Origin: CAZCBX01 sp964497185
Lineage (GTDB): Bacteria > Bdellovibrionota_G > JALEGL01 > JAGRMV01
Assembly (NCBI GenBank): GCA_964497185.1
Contig: CAZCBX010000010.1
Location: forward strand, 1 to 64,000
Length of the DNA: 64,000 nucleotides
Reading direction: 5' to 3'
The translations under genes and the position numbers were made by a program. Position 1 is the first letter of the stretch, and every line of letters begins with the position of its first letter. Below, in pieces: positions 17,437 to 25,771 of the stretch. Below the pieces are notes generated by a model, which saw nothing but the letters and a program-made list of their open reading frames with translations, was not told the DNA's origin and made no database searches.

Positions 17437-17461
17437 CCATGCATTGCAAATGAATGCATGG
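17437..17461. promoter_or_regulatory. Perfect inverted repeat upstream of the proline-rich gene
   Basis: CCATGCATT, a 7-nt spacer, and AATGCATGG form a perfect 9-bp dyad between the DJ-1/PfpI gene and the small proline-rich gene. It could be an operator or a hairpin in the leader of the proline-rich gene. Confidence 0.4.
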
Positions 17462-17476
17462 AGCTTACCTTTTATT

Positions 17477-18034
17477 TTACGATGAATGCGTTCCTTCGCA
17501 AAATTCTTCTACCATTTTTTTATTAAATGCAGGAAGGTCGTCAGGATTTCTACTTGTAACCAAGCCTTGGTCTACAACAACTTCGTTGTCTTCCCACTGG
17601 GCGCCAGCATTTTTAAGATCGGTTTTAATCGATTGAAAAGACGTTAATTTTCTATCTTTGACCACGTTGGCCTCAATCAACAACTGTGGGCCATGACATA
17701 TGGCAGCCACGGGTTTTTGTTTGTTGGGGGCAAAAAAACCTTGAATGAATTCAATTGCTTTTGAGTTGGTGCGCAGCTGATCAGGATTAATAACGCCACC
17801 TGGAATCAGCAATCCATCAAAGTCATCGCTTTTTGCATTTTCTAATGTGCAGTCGACATCGTAAGATGGACCCCATTCATTGTTTTTCCATGACTTAATG
17901 GATTTTGAGTTTGAAGAAACAATGATGGCTTGTCCACCTGCTTCTTCAATGGCTTTGCGGGGTTCTGACAATTCATCATGCTCAAAGCCGTCTGTGGCTA
18001 AGATTGCAATTTTTTTATTATTTAATTTAGACAT
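17477..18034 (-). CDS. DJ-1/PfpI-family protein (YraA/YfkM-like)
   Basis: A 185-residue class I glutamine amidotransferase-like protein. The nucleophile elbow is AAICHGPQ with C113 followed by H114, and the conserved acidic residue lies in GFEHDEL near residue 18. The family includes general stress proteins proposed as glyoxalase or deglycase-type repair enzymes and proteases; the specific reaction here is not settled. A near-perfect AGGAGG ribosome-binding site precedes the ATG at 18034. The gene is divergent from the radical SAM gene. Confidence 0.93.
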   Translation of the reverse strand: MSKLNNKKIAILATDGFEHDELSEPRKAIEEAGGQAIIVSSNSKSIKSWKNNEWGPSYDVDCTLENAKSDDFDGLLIPGGVINPDQLRTNSKAIEFIQGFFAPNKQKPVAAICHGPQLLIEANVVKDRKLTSFQSIKTDLKNAGAQWEDNEVVVDQGLVTSRNPDDLPAFNKKMVEEFCEGTHSS

Positions 18035-18185
18035 GAAGCCTCCTAAAATTTTTACTTTATGTTTAATTGTAAGTGCACTGTATTTGATTCTACCCCATGA
18101 AGAACATCACGAAAGTTAGAAAGCACTGGTTTTATTGACACTTCATCACTCCAATGTGCCACTGGGCAGATGTAAATTTGAAAAA

Positions 18186-18221
18186 TTGACTTTGTTTAAA
18201 TATACGTATAATTTACGTATA
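18186..18221 (+). promoter_or_regulatory. Promoter overlapped by a TATACGTA palindrome
   Basis: TTGACT (18186-18191), a 15-nt spacer and TATAAT (18207-18212) form a promoter for the radical SAM gene. TATACGTA (18201-18208), TAATT, TACGTATA (18214-18221) is a perfect dyad covering the -10, as expected for a repressor operator. The predicted transcript would start only a few bases before the ATG at 18223, where there is no ribosome-binding site, so the mRNA may be leaderless. Confidence 0.6.
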
Positions 18222-18222
18222 A

Positions 18223-19473
18223 ATGGAAACCAGCAAAAAAATAGCCATTTTGGCTGATGCAGCCAAATACGATGCGTCCTGTGCCAGCAGTGGGGCAAAG
18301 CGCAAAGGCAAAAAGGGTATGTTGGGTAACAATGGGGTGTCAGGCATTTGTCATAGTTATACACCCGATGGGCGTTGTGTATCGTTACTAAAAATATTAT
18401 TCACCAATCATTGTATATTTGACTGTCAATATTGCATCAATCGCATTTCAAGCAATACACCCAGAGCGACGTTTACGGTTGAAGAGGTGGTGAAATTGAC
18501 CATTGGTTTTTACAAGCGCAATTTCATCGAAGGCCTTTTTTTAAGTTCAGGAATACTGAAATCTCCTGACTACACCATGAATTTGCTTACGCAGGTCGCC
18601 AAAAAGCTTCGTTTAGAAGAGGGGTTTAATGGGTATATTCATTTAAAAGCGGTTGCAGATGCCAGTGCCGCTGTGTTGGCACAGGCAAGCCTGTGGGCCG
18701 ATCGACTCAGTGCCAACATTGAATTGCCCGAACAAAAAGATTTGGAAGTGCTGGCACCGGGCAAAACCCATCATCAAATTCATCAAACCATGTCCCAGTT
18801 ACAAGCATTTAAAAAAGACGGGCTGTCTCCCTTAAAAAAAACTTTGCCCATGGCGGCTCAAAAAAGAATCCCGGCAGGGCAAAGCACACAAATGATTGTG
18901 GGCGCCTCTCCCAGCAATGACCGAAGCATTTTATTGCAGTCTAATTATATGTATCAAAGTTTTCGTCTTAAAAGAGTTTATTATTCTGGTTTTAGCCCCA
19001 TTCAAGACAGCCATCCCTTTTTACCCTCTCAACCGCCAGCTTTGGTTCGTGAACATCGCTTGTACCAAGCGGATTGGCTTATGCGCTTTTATCAATTTTC
19101 TGTGGATGAAATTACACCTTCAAGCCATTCAAGTTTGGATCTGCAAATAGACCCAAAGCTAATGTGGGCGATGCGAAATCGCTCATTTTTTCCAGTGAAT
19201 ATAAATTTTGCTACTCAATTTCAACTTTTACGTGTACCGGGTTTGGGCGTGCGAAATGTTCAAAGAATCATTAAGGCCCGCCGTTTCCGTGCATTAACAC
19301 TGCATGATTTAAAAAAAATGAAGGTACAGTTGGGTAAAGCAAAATTTTTTATTCAAACAGCAGACAAAAATCCTTATTTAAGATTTTTGGATCGAGAAAG
19401 TTTTTCTATCGTACCTGAAACACAGCTTTCTCTATTTTCAGAGCGTTATTCTTCACTGACCGGAGAAGTGTAA
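18223..19473 (+). CDS. Putative DNA modification/repair radical SAM protein
   Basis: A 416-residue radical SAM enzyme. The 4Fe-4S ligands are C64-x3-C68-x2-C71 (NHCIFDCQYC). A helix-hairpin-helix segment near residues 335-365 (LRVPGLGVRNVQRIIKARRF) suggests DNA contact. It matches the family called putative DNA modification/repair radical SAM protein, which is normally encoded beside a DUF4130 protein, as here. The reaction is not established. The stop codon overlaps the next start (TAATG), so the two are translationally coupled. Promoter and palindrome lie directly upstream. Confidence 0.9.
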   Translation: METSKKIAILADAAKYDASCASSGAKRKGKKGMLGNNGVSGICHSYTPDGRCVSLLKILFTNHCIFDCQYCINRISSNTPRATFTVEEVVKLTIGFYKRNFIEGLFLSSGILKSPDYTMNLLTQVAKKLRLEEGFNGYIHLKAVADASAAVLAQASLWADRLSANIELPEQKDLEVLAPGKTHHQIHQTMSQLQAFKKDGLSPLKKTLPMAAQKRIPAGQSTQMIVGASPSNDRSILLQSNYMYQSFRLKRVYYSGFSPIQDSHPFLPSQPPALVREHRLYQADWLMRFYQFSVDEITPSSHSSLDLQIDPKLMWAMRNRSFFPVNINFATQFQLLRVPGLGVRNVQRIIKARRFRALTLHDLKKMKVQLGKAKFFIQTADKNPYLRFLDRESFSIVPETQLSLFSERYSSLTGEV

Positions 19474-20783
19474 TGCCAAAGCCCATCGAATATAAAATAT
19501 GGAAAGAATTTACCTGGCCTCATTTAAAAGCCTCTTCAAAGCTTGATTGCATTGATTGGAGTCAAATCCATGAGCCCCAAACCCTTGATTCTACGCCAAA
19601 ACAACCATCTCTGTTTGGGCAACGTTCGAGTAATAGAGAAAAGGTCGAATCTCTGCCGTTTGAATTTTACCCAAATTGGAAAGATGTAAAATTTTTCATT
19701 GAAAGTGCTTTATGTCACACATCCGAAAAAAAATTCGACCATCTGTATCGATTTTTAATCGAGTATCAGCACAACCATGACATTTTTAACGATCCACTTC
19801 ACTTCGATGTGCAGGCGCTAAAAAAAATGCAACATCAAGTGTCCAGAGACATTCATAAAATGCGGGCTTTTGTTCGGTTTCACGAAACCATCATTGATGG
19901 CAAAACATTTTATATCGCCTTTCATGAGCCAGATCATGCCATTGTTTTAAAAAATGCCTCTTTTTTTAAAGATCGTTTTTCTACCATGAACTGGGTGATT
20001 TTATCCTCTTATTGCATGATGGCATTCAACGGAAAAAAAATTTTTTATCAGTTAGGCCGTTTTGCCAAACCCGATTTTCCCAAAGATGATTTTGTTGATT
20101 TATGGAAAACATATTTTGTTCATATCTTTAATCCAGCGAGAGTGAAGATTAAAGCCATGAAAAATGAAATGCCAGTTCGTTACTGGAAAAACATGCCAGA
20201 AACACAATTGATCAAAGAAATGATTCAAAGCGCGCCTCAACGGGTGCAAAAAATGATACAAAATATGCCGCGTAAAAATGTGTACCCAAAGGCTCGTACG
20301 AATACAGATTTACTTAAAACAGATTTAAAACGAGTAAAGCTTTTGTTTCTGTTTGAGTCAAAAGAAGCATTTGTACCTTTGAAGAAATTCCAGGCACAAT
20401 GGCTTGCAACGCTTAACCTAACAGCCAACGAATTAATGATTGACTACCTGTCACGTTATATGCCCCCAGCAGGAGTCGCAAAACAATCACCTTCGTGGAG
20501 TCTTAAAGAAATTTTACGCAACCGCCCCTTATTTATAAAGCATATGCAAAAAATCGAACCAGAGCATTTAATCTGTATGGGAAAAAAATCAACCATGCTT
20601 GCCTTCGGCTACCCCAAAATCTTATCAGAAGGGTTACACCGATATTTTTATACGACTGCCTGTTCGGCTACTTGGCTTGCTCGACCAGATGATTTTAAAG
20701 CCACTGGTTGGTTTCAAGCACAAATAGAAAAGAAACCGTTAAAACTTAAAAATAAAATCTTTCACGAGGCGAAAACTTTTTAA
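19473..20783 (+). CDS. DUF4130-type DNA metabolism protein, partner of the radical SAM enzyme
   Basis: A 436-residue protein. Residues about 60-240 match DUF4130, with the hallmark RDIHKMRAFVRFHE. In many relatives this domain is fused to a UdgX-like uracil-DNA glycosylase. Here the C-terminal 170 residues (LLFLFESKEAF, LICMGKKSTMLAFG) keep only a faint resemblance, and the GEaPG-type motif and the catalytic His segment are not seen. The start overlaps the radical SAM stop by one base. A function in DNA repair with that enzyme is inferred from family and coupling. Confidence 0.8.
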   Translation: MPKPIEYKIWKEFTWPHLKASSKLDCIDWSQIHEPQTLDSTPKQPSLFGQRSSNREKVESLPFEFYPNWKDVKFFIESALCHTSEKKFDHLYRFLIEYQHNHDIFNDPLHFDVQALKKMQHQVSRDIHKMRAFVRFHETIIDGKTFYIAFHEPDHAIVLKNASFFKDRFSTMNWVILSSYCMMAFNGKKIFYQLGRFAKPDFPKDDFVDLWKTYFVHIFNPARVKIKAMKNEMPVRYWKNMPETQLIKEMIQSAPQRVQKMIQNMPRKNVYPKARTNTDLLKTDLKRVKLLFLFESKEAFVPLKKFQAQWLATLNLTANELMIDYLSRYMPPAGVAKQSPSWSLKEILRNRPLFIKHMQKIEPEHLICMGKKSTMLAFGYPKILSEGLHRYFYTTACSATWLARPDDFKATGWFQAQIEKKPLKLKNKIFHEAKTF

Positions 20784-20807
20784 CGTTTAACAGCCTTGCC
20801 ATTTAAA

Positions 20808-21551
20808 TTAGAACAAGCATGGATTCCATTGAATTTCGCGAACCCACTGGTGAGCGTCATCCATATGCATGTTGTATTGACTAGAAATCTTTTGTGCAAG
20901 TGTAGGATCTTCACTTAACTCACGGCATGTTTGACCAATTATTTTTTGAATTTGATTTAATTGTTCTGAATGATTTTTAAAAAAATCATCATGGACGGTT
21001 AAAACAAAGGATGGCCACTTGGTTTGGATTTCACCGATGCGTTTAACATGACCTTGGCGAACATAAGGGGCGGTAATGTATTTTTCCCAAAAAAAGACAT
21101 CGGTTTTTTTCTTTTGTAAGGATTCAATGGATTCTTCCATGGTGTGGGTAACCACCCAGTTTGAGTCTGGAACGTGCATACCGCGTTTTCGAGCTTCCAT
21201 TACGGCCATGGTTTGTGAGCCAGAACCCAAACGGCTAATGGCGTATTTGGGTTGAGCGAAGTCTTCAATCTTGTTTTCTGGTCGGCTGGCACATGTATGA
21301 ATGCTCCATTTTAATGGAGATAAAACAAAAAAATTTACAATGGTGCAGGGCGTGCCCTTCGAAATTTGCATGAGTGTGGCATCGGTGAGACTGATGGCCA
21401 GCTCGATTTTGCCTTCACAAAATGACTGACACAATGCACCCGTGCCGGAAGGTTCGTCTTGCCATTGCAGGTCAAATGCATTGAAATAACCTTGTTCGAT
21501 GGCATACAGCCAGGGGTAATTGAAAGGTTCAGGGACGCCACGGATAATCAT
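20808..21551 (-). CDS. Cytoplasmic PBP2-fold protein (Ca3427-like)
   Basis: A 247-residue protein with the fold of ABC-transporter substrate-binding proteins (RGVPEPFNYPWLYAIEQGYF, then EPSGTGALCQSFCEGKIELA) but with no signal peptide or lipobox. This fits the PBP2 subfamily named after Candida albicans Ca3427, whose members are also leaderless at the protein level. No permease or ATPase gene is nearby. It probably binds a small ligand in the cytoplasm; the ligand is unknown. The gene is convergent with the DUF4130 gene. Confidence 0.8.
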   Translation of the reverse strand: MIIRGVPEPFNYPWLYAIEQGYFNAFDLQWQDEPSGTGALCQSFCEGKIELAISLTDATLMQISKGTPCTIVNFFVLSPLKWSIHTCASRPENKIEDFAQPKYAISRLGSGSQTMAVMEARKRGMHVPDSNWVVTHTMEESIESLQKKKTDVFFWEKYITAPYVRQGHVKRIGEIQTKWPSFVLTVHDDFFKNHSEQLNQIQKIIGQTCRELSEDPTLAQKISSQYNMHMDDAHQWVREIQWNPCLF

Positions 21552-21668
21552 TCAAGAGATATAACTTATTTTATGTGCAGCATGAAGGATAAAACTTACA
21601 CCTAAAGTCATTTGCCTCGTTCATCAAATCAAGCTAAAAGGCAACGACAGTCAAATGGCAATGAGTTT

Positions 21669-22385
21669 ATGAAGAAAAAACTGATATATACAAAGAGCAA
21701 AAAGATTGTCGCCATTGCATTGGCATCTTTTTTTATAGGCACCATTATGTGGGCCATCTTGTATTCTTTTTTACCTGTGCCTTATACGCCTTTTATCTTT
21801 GCTCGAAGTTTTCAAACTGGTTCATTCAAAATTCAAAAAAAATGGGTGCCTTTGATTAAAGTATCGGACAATTTGCTCTTGGCGCTTATTTCCGCTGAAG
21901 ATCAGCTTTTTCTTGAGCACATAGGCTTTGATGTGAATGCCATTGAAAAAGCCGTGATTGCAAATCAAAAAAATAAGCAGAAACTAAGAGGTGGTTCAAC
22001 CATTAGCCAACAAACGGCTAAAAATGCTTTTCTTTTTCCAAATCGTTCGTGGGTGCGCAAAGGTCTGGAAGTTTATTTTACAACGATGATTGAGCTTTTA
22101 TGGTCCAAAAAAAGAATTATGGAAGTTTATGTAAACATCATCGAGTTCGGACCCGGGATTTACGGGGCTGAGGCTGCATCAAAGCATTTTTTTAATAAAC
22201 GCTCAAAAGATTTAAATCGATATGAAGCAGCACTTTTGGCTGCGGTTGTACCCAGCCCTTTGAAATACCGAGTAGACCGACCCAGCGCATATGTTCGTAA
22301 AAGACAAATCTGGATTTTGCAACAAATGTCCATGTTAAGACCCGAGCCCAATGTAGATAAACTTCTTGAAAACGCAGGCCCTTAG
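21669..22385 (+). CDS. mtgA: Monofunctional peptidoglycan glycosyltransferase
   Basis: A 238-residue GT51 enzyme that polymerises lipid II glycan strands at the periplasmic face. One N-terminal membrane anchor (KKIVAIALASFFIGTIMWAI) is followed by the family motifs: SAEDQLFLEHIGFD with the catalytic Glu, RGGSTISQQTAKNAFL, and KKRIMEVYVNIIEFGPGIYG. No transpeptidase domain follows, hence the monofunctional class. The ATG at 21669 gives a start right before the basic, then hydrophobic anchor; an in-frame non-ATG start at 21612 is less likely. Confidence 0.93.
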   Translation: MKKKLIYTKSKKIVAIALASFFIGTIMWAILYSFLPVPYTPFIFARSFQTGSFKIQKKWVPLIKVSDNLLLALISAEDQLFLEHIGFDVNAIEKAVIANQKNKQKLRGGSTISQQTAKNAFLFPNRSWVRKGLEVYFTTMIELLWSKKRIMEVYVNIIEFGPGIYGAEAASKHFFNKRSKDLNRYEAALLAAVVPSPLKYRVDRPSAYVRKRQIWILQQMSMLRPEPNVDKLLENAGP

Positions 22386-22500
22386 CTGAGTGAGTTCGGT
22401 TTTGGGACCTGATATCTTTGCTATCCAAAGTAAGTAGGCCGAAGAGGCCTTGCCCGATAAGTGTATAGCTAAATTCTATTGAACAAAACAGGAGTTAACC

Positions 22501-22683
22501 ATGATTAAGAAAAATAAGTTTTTTCAACTATTTACCATTTTTGCCCTCACCGGGTCTATGTTTATGCTGGCAGGCTGCCCAGATAACAACAATGGTATGG
22601 AAGAAGCCGCTGAAGAGGTAGGCGATGAAATTGGCGATGGTATGGATGAAGTGGGCGATGAAATTGATGATGCCACCAATTAA
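22501..22683 (+). CDS. Tiny acidic lipoprotein
   Basis: A 60-residue protein with a lipobox (M-L-A-G-C, Cys near residue 26). The mature part of about 35 residues is almost entirely acidic and built from repeats of the pattern E-V-G-D-E-I-G/D-D. It should be anchored in a membrane. AGGAG precedes the ATG and a terminator follows, so it is a single-gene unit. It resembles other very small entericidin-like or Lpp-like lipoproteins only in size; the function is unknown. Confidence 0.8.
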   Translation: MIKKNKFFQLFTIFALTGSMFMLAGCPDNNNGMEEAAEEVGDEIGDGMDEVGDEIDDATN

Positions 22684-22713
22684 TATATAGATAGTTAGAC
22701 GTTTAACAATTTT

Positions 22714-22750
22714 GCATGGCCTTGGTTCTCGCCAAGGCCATGCTCTATTT
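22714..22750 (+). terminator. Intrinsic terminator after the small lipoprotein gene
   Basis: GCATGGCCTTGG and CCAAGGCCATGC pair perfectly over 12 bp around a 6-nt loop, followed by a moderately T-rich TCTATTTT. Confidence 0.8.
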
Positions 22751-22823
22751 TCGCTGCTTGCTTATTGTACAAGGGTGATATAACGATACTCCATCCATAT
22801 TAACCACCTTGGCTGAGGTTGCC

Positions 22824-23480
22824 ATGCAGCAAATTAATAAAGGTTCGCAAAATTTAGTTAAAGTATTAATCGGATATCTATTAAGGGGCATATTTTTTGT
22901 GCTTCCTTTATTGCTTTCTCTTTACATCATTATTTTATTGATCAAATGGGTGGATGGAATTTTTTATCAAATATTGCCCAACTCTATTCATATTCCAGGG
23001 TTTGGGGCACTGTGCATTATCCTCGCCCTCATGTTGATTGGTTTTATTTCAACCACCCAGTGGTTTTCGTACGGATGGAAATGGATTGAACGATTCATAT
23101 TGAGGATTCCAATACTCAACTCATTGTACCGCTCCGTTAAAAACATCACAGACTATGTTAATCCCAACAATCAGTTGTTGGATGGACGCAGCGTCATCGT
23201 GAATTTACCTGGAATGGACATTCAAATGATGGGCTTTCTTACACGAAGAAATTTGCACTCCGTTTCGGAAGTATTGGAAGAAGATGAAGACCGAGTGGCT
23301 GTTTATTTTCCCATGAGTTATCAAGTAGGGGGATTTACGGTGTTTGTGCCGAAGCGATATGTTGAGCAAATTAACATTGGTGTAGACGAGATGATGCAGG
23401 GAACCCTCATGGCTTGGGTCAAGGGATTTGATGAGAGCCGATTAACCAAAGATAAAGGATCAAACAATGATGATGAATAG
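22824..23480 (+). CDS. DUF502-family inner-membrane protein
   Basis: A 218-residue protein with two N-terminal membrane helices (LLRGIFFVLPLLLSLYIIIL and a second near 60-80) and a soluble C-terminal beta-rich domain containing RIPILNSLYRSVKNI, typical of DUF502. Family function is unknown; plant homologues associate with membranes. ATG at 22824 was chosen because TGAGGT lies just upstream. The last 14 nt overlap the next gene, indicating an operon. Confidence 0.88.
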   Translation: MQQINKGSQNLVKVLIGYLLRGIFFVLPLLLSLYIIILLIKWVDGIFYQILPNSIHIPGFGALCIILALMLIGFISTTQWFSYGWKWIERFILRIPILNSLYRSVKNITDYVNPNNQLLDGRSVIVNLPGMDIQMMGFLTRRNLHSVSEVLEEDEDRVAVYFPMSYQVGGFTVFVPKRYVEQINIGVDEMMQGTLMAWVKGFDESRLTKDKGSNNDDE

Positions 23481-24054
23481 AAATAACTTTTTGAACAGAT
23501 TTTTCGTACTTTTTCTGCTTTTTTCACTAAGCGCGACAAAGACTTGGGCTTACGAAATTGTTGAACTTGCGCTTAAAGATGTGCCGGATACCTATAAGAA
23601 AAAGGGGTACTTGGAAGTCATTTTCGATGCCAGTCGGCAAGAGGTATTTGATATTATTACTGATTTTGAAAACTTTGCGGAGTTTATGCCCAGAAATGAT
23701 GAAATTGATATGATTGAGCGAACTGAGCAGTATGCAAAATTTAATGTTGAAATTGACATGCCTTTTCCCATTTCCAACATAGACTATGGCAACCACGTAA
23801 AACTTTTTCCTGATGAATATCGAACCGAATTTTCGATGATCCCCGGCTCAAGTGATGACGTGAAAAATTTTAATGGTCAGTGGCGATTAACAGAGGCAGA
23901 AAACGGTCGTACTCACGCAATGTACGAGGTTTTGTTCATTGGTACCCGCCGGTACCCAGGCTTTATTGAGAACAAAGCAACGCGTAAATCATTGAAAAAA
24001 ATGGCCAAAGCCGTTAGTCAACAAATTGACCAAAGGTACGCTACTCCTGAATAA
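23467..24054 (+). CDS. Secreted SRPBCC/START-like domain protein
   Basis: A 195-residue protein with a Sec signal peptide (FFVLFLLFSLSATKTWA) and a START-like lipid-binding fold: KGYLEVIFDASRQEVFDIIT, DFENFAEFMPR, then a long C-terminal helix. Such coenzyme Q-binding/polyketide-cyclase-like domains hold hydrophobic ligands. Periplasmic location is predicted. It overlaps the DUF502 gene by 14 nt upstream and, tail-to-tail, the opposing secreted protein gene by 14 nt. Confidence 0.82.
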   Translation: MMMNRNNFLNRFFVLFLLFSLSATKTWAYEIVELALKDVPDTYKKKGYLEVIFDASRQEVFDIITDFENFAEFMPRNDEIDMIERTEQYAKFNVEIDMPFPISNIDYGNHVKLFPDEYRTEFSMIPGSSDDVKNFNGQWRLTEAENGRTHAMYEVLFIGTRRYPGFIENKATRKSLKKMAKAVSQQIDQRYATPE

Positions 24055-24646
24055 AATAATGTTTATTGAGCATCGCAACCGTCTCATCATATAATTGCTC
24101 AACTTGAGTTTGAATATCGGTTAAAAAAGCTCTCAAGCCTTTATCGGTTTCTTTTTCCAGCATGACTTGACTTAAATGATTCATTTGATTCATCGCCGCT
24201 GAAAGGGAAAGCAAGAAGGTGCGTTCAAAATTGATCCCTTTGCGATTGCCTTTAAGGGAAATAAAGCTATTGATTCGGTCTTTTGACACAGCTTTGTTTT
24301 TTTGCCTGACCACCCAAGGTTGCCCAGAGTTTTTTAAACAAATGGCAGGAAAATCTTTTTCCATTTTCTCCAATTTTTTTTGTATTTCTTTATAGTTTTC
24401 AGCCAGCTTGCTGATCATCTTATCGGCTTTGTCGGATTCTCTTTTTATGTATAAAAGCTCATCGGCCCAGGCAAGCCCTTTAAAACTTTGGTGTAAAATA
24501 GCATAGCCATGATTGAGCTCTTCACGCACGTTTGTAAAGTCCGCTTCTTCTTCGCATGCCCACACTGGTGAAAGCCCAATTAAAATCAGACCTCCCAGTA
24601 AGGTAAAATATTTTAGAATAGAAAATGAATGTCGAGTTTGTATCAT
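24041..24646 (-). CDS. Secreted helical protein coupled to a Crp/Fnr regulator
   Basis: A 201-residue product with a signal peptide (FTLLGGLILIGLSPVWA, then CEEEADF). The mature part is largely helical and charged, with only a few Cys residues; no family is recognised. The ATG at 24646 shares ATGA with the stop of the Crp/Fnr-type gene, so the two are translationally coupled and the regulator may respond to, or control, a process in which this protein acts. Confidence 0.7.
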   Translation of the reverse strand: MIQTRHSFSILKYFTLLGGLILIGLSPVWACEEEADFTNVREELNHGYAILHQSFKGLAWADELLYIKRESDKADKMISKLAENYKEIQKKLEKMEKDFPAICLKNSGQPWVVRQKNKAVSKDRINSFISLKGNRKGINFERTFLLSLSAAMNQMNHLSQVMLEKETDKGLRAFLTDIQTQVEQLYDETVAMLNKHYFIQE

Positions 24647-25350
24647 GGGTGAGCCCTTTCTTGGGGTGAGTTTCTTTTTGAAAACCATCGTGAATAAATA
24701 AAACGATCTTCAATCTTTGAAAGATCAATTTGAAAGCCATCATCGGTGTTTGTAAAAAGTCCGAGTTCTCGGGCTTTTTTGATGTGGACGGTAATAGACT
24801 CTCTGGATGTGCCTAGAAGCTGAGCGATTTCGTCTTGCGTAACCCATCGCGGAAGTGAAAAAATCAGTGGTTCTAGTTGGGTGCCTGCCTTTGCAGCAAG
24901 GTAGGGCATGGCCCGCACAAGCTTTTCGTAAGTGTATGGCATTTGTAAGCACTTAACTCTTTCCATTAAGTCCCAAGTCAGATGAACAAACATTTCCATG
25001 GCATGAAGACTCAAGCTGGGCTGAGTGGATAATGTTTCCTTAAAGTGATGATGGTCTATCTTATACAACTCAGTGGCGGTGATGCATTCATACGAATAGG
25101 TGGTGGTTGATGGATGATCAAAAGCCCATATTAGAGGAAAGGTTTCACCGGGTTTGAGTAAAATAATGGTTCTTTTTTGCCCTTCACTGGTCGTATCATA
25201 CACCTTTACAAGGCCTTCTGAGATGGCATAAGTCCAAGGATGTTCGGAGTTTTTGGAACAGACCGTTTTATGCCCATCCACCTGAATAGGCTCATAATTT
25301 AAAGAATTTTTAATTTCTTGAAAAAATTCAATACGTTCGATCATAATCAT
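24643..25350 (-). CDS. Crp/Fnr-family transcriptional regulator
   Basis: A 235-residue regulator. The N-terminal cyclic-nucleotide-binding-like beta roll spans about 15-135 (EGLVKVYDTTSEGQKRTIIL, LKPGETFPL). The C-terminal winged helix holds VTQDEIAQLLGTSRESITVH as the recognition HTH. There is no Cys cluster for an Fe-S centre and the cAMP-binding RxS signature is not visible, so the ligand is unclear. It forms a two-gene unit with the downstream secreted protein (ATGA overlap). Confidence 0.9.
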   Translation of the reverse strand: MIMIERIEFFQEIKNSLNYEPIQVDGHKTVCSKNSEHPWTYAISEGLVKVYDTTSEGQKRTIILLKPGETFPLIWAFDHPSTTTYSYECITATELYKIDHHHFKETLSTQPSLSLHAMEMFVHLTWDLMERVKCLQMPYTYEKLVRAMPYLAAKAGTQLEPLIFSLPRWVTQDEIAQLLGTSRESITVHIKKARELGLFTNTDDGFQIDLSKIEDRFIYSRWFSKRNSPQERAHP

Positions 25351-25484
25351 TGTTCATACAGGAAGTTATAAGAATTCAAAATTCTTTTTTCTGGTTTTCA
25401 GCACAGTATAAATGTGAAACCTTTTGCTTTGATATGGATTTATCTCATTGGTTCTAAACTTTAGGTCTGTTAGAAGTAATTTGA

Positions 25485-25766
25485 ATGAAAAAACTGCATT
25501 ATAAAATTTTCTATACCAGCGTGTCAGATCGTTCCAAACGGTTTTTAAAAAAAGCAAAATGGTTGATCCAGCAGCACAACATTGATTGTACATACGACGT
25601 GATTGATTTGGCCAAAGATGGGCAAAGTGCTGAATATAAGGATATTCATATGACACCCTGTATCCACAAGATTTTTCCCATGCCAGAGGAAGAGTTTTAC
25701 GCGAGCAAAGAATCATTGGACGCTTGGCTTATATCGCATCAACCACCCGCTTTAAAAGTGGTTTAA
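25485..25766 (+). CDS. KaiB-like thioredoxin-fold protein
   Basis: A 93-residue protein resembling the KaiB family: Y-K-I-F-Y-T at the first strand, SDRSKRFLKKAKWLIQ helix, YDVIDLAKDGQSAEY, and the MTPCIHKIFPMPEEEF segment matching the KaiB A-T-P-T-L-x-K-x-x-P-x-P region. In cyanobacteria KaiB binds KaiC and the SasA kinase N-terminal domain is KaiB-like. Here there is no kaiC in view, but the next gene (5 bp away, convergent) encodes a PAS histidine kinase. The ribosome-binding site is weak. Confidence 0.75.
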   Translation: MKKLHYKIFYTSVSDRSKRFLKKAKWLIQQHNIDCTYDVIDLAKDGQSAEYKDIHMTPCIHKIFPMPEEEFYASKESLDAWLISHQPPALKVV

Positions 25767-25771
25767 ATCAA

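Noticed and set aside
18186..18221. LexA/SOS box upstream of the radical SAM gene
   Set aside because: The palindrome TATACGTA-N5-TACGTATA does not match the LexA boxes I know (CTGT-N8-ACAG, CGAAC-N4-GTTCG or TTAC-N3-GTAA).
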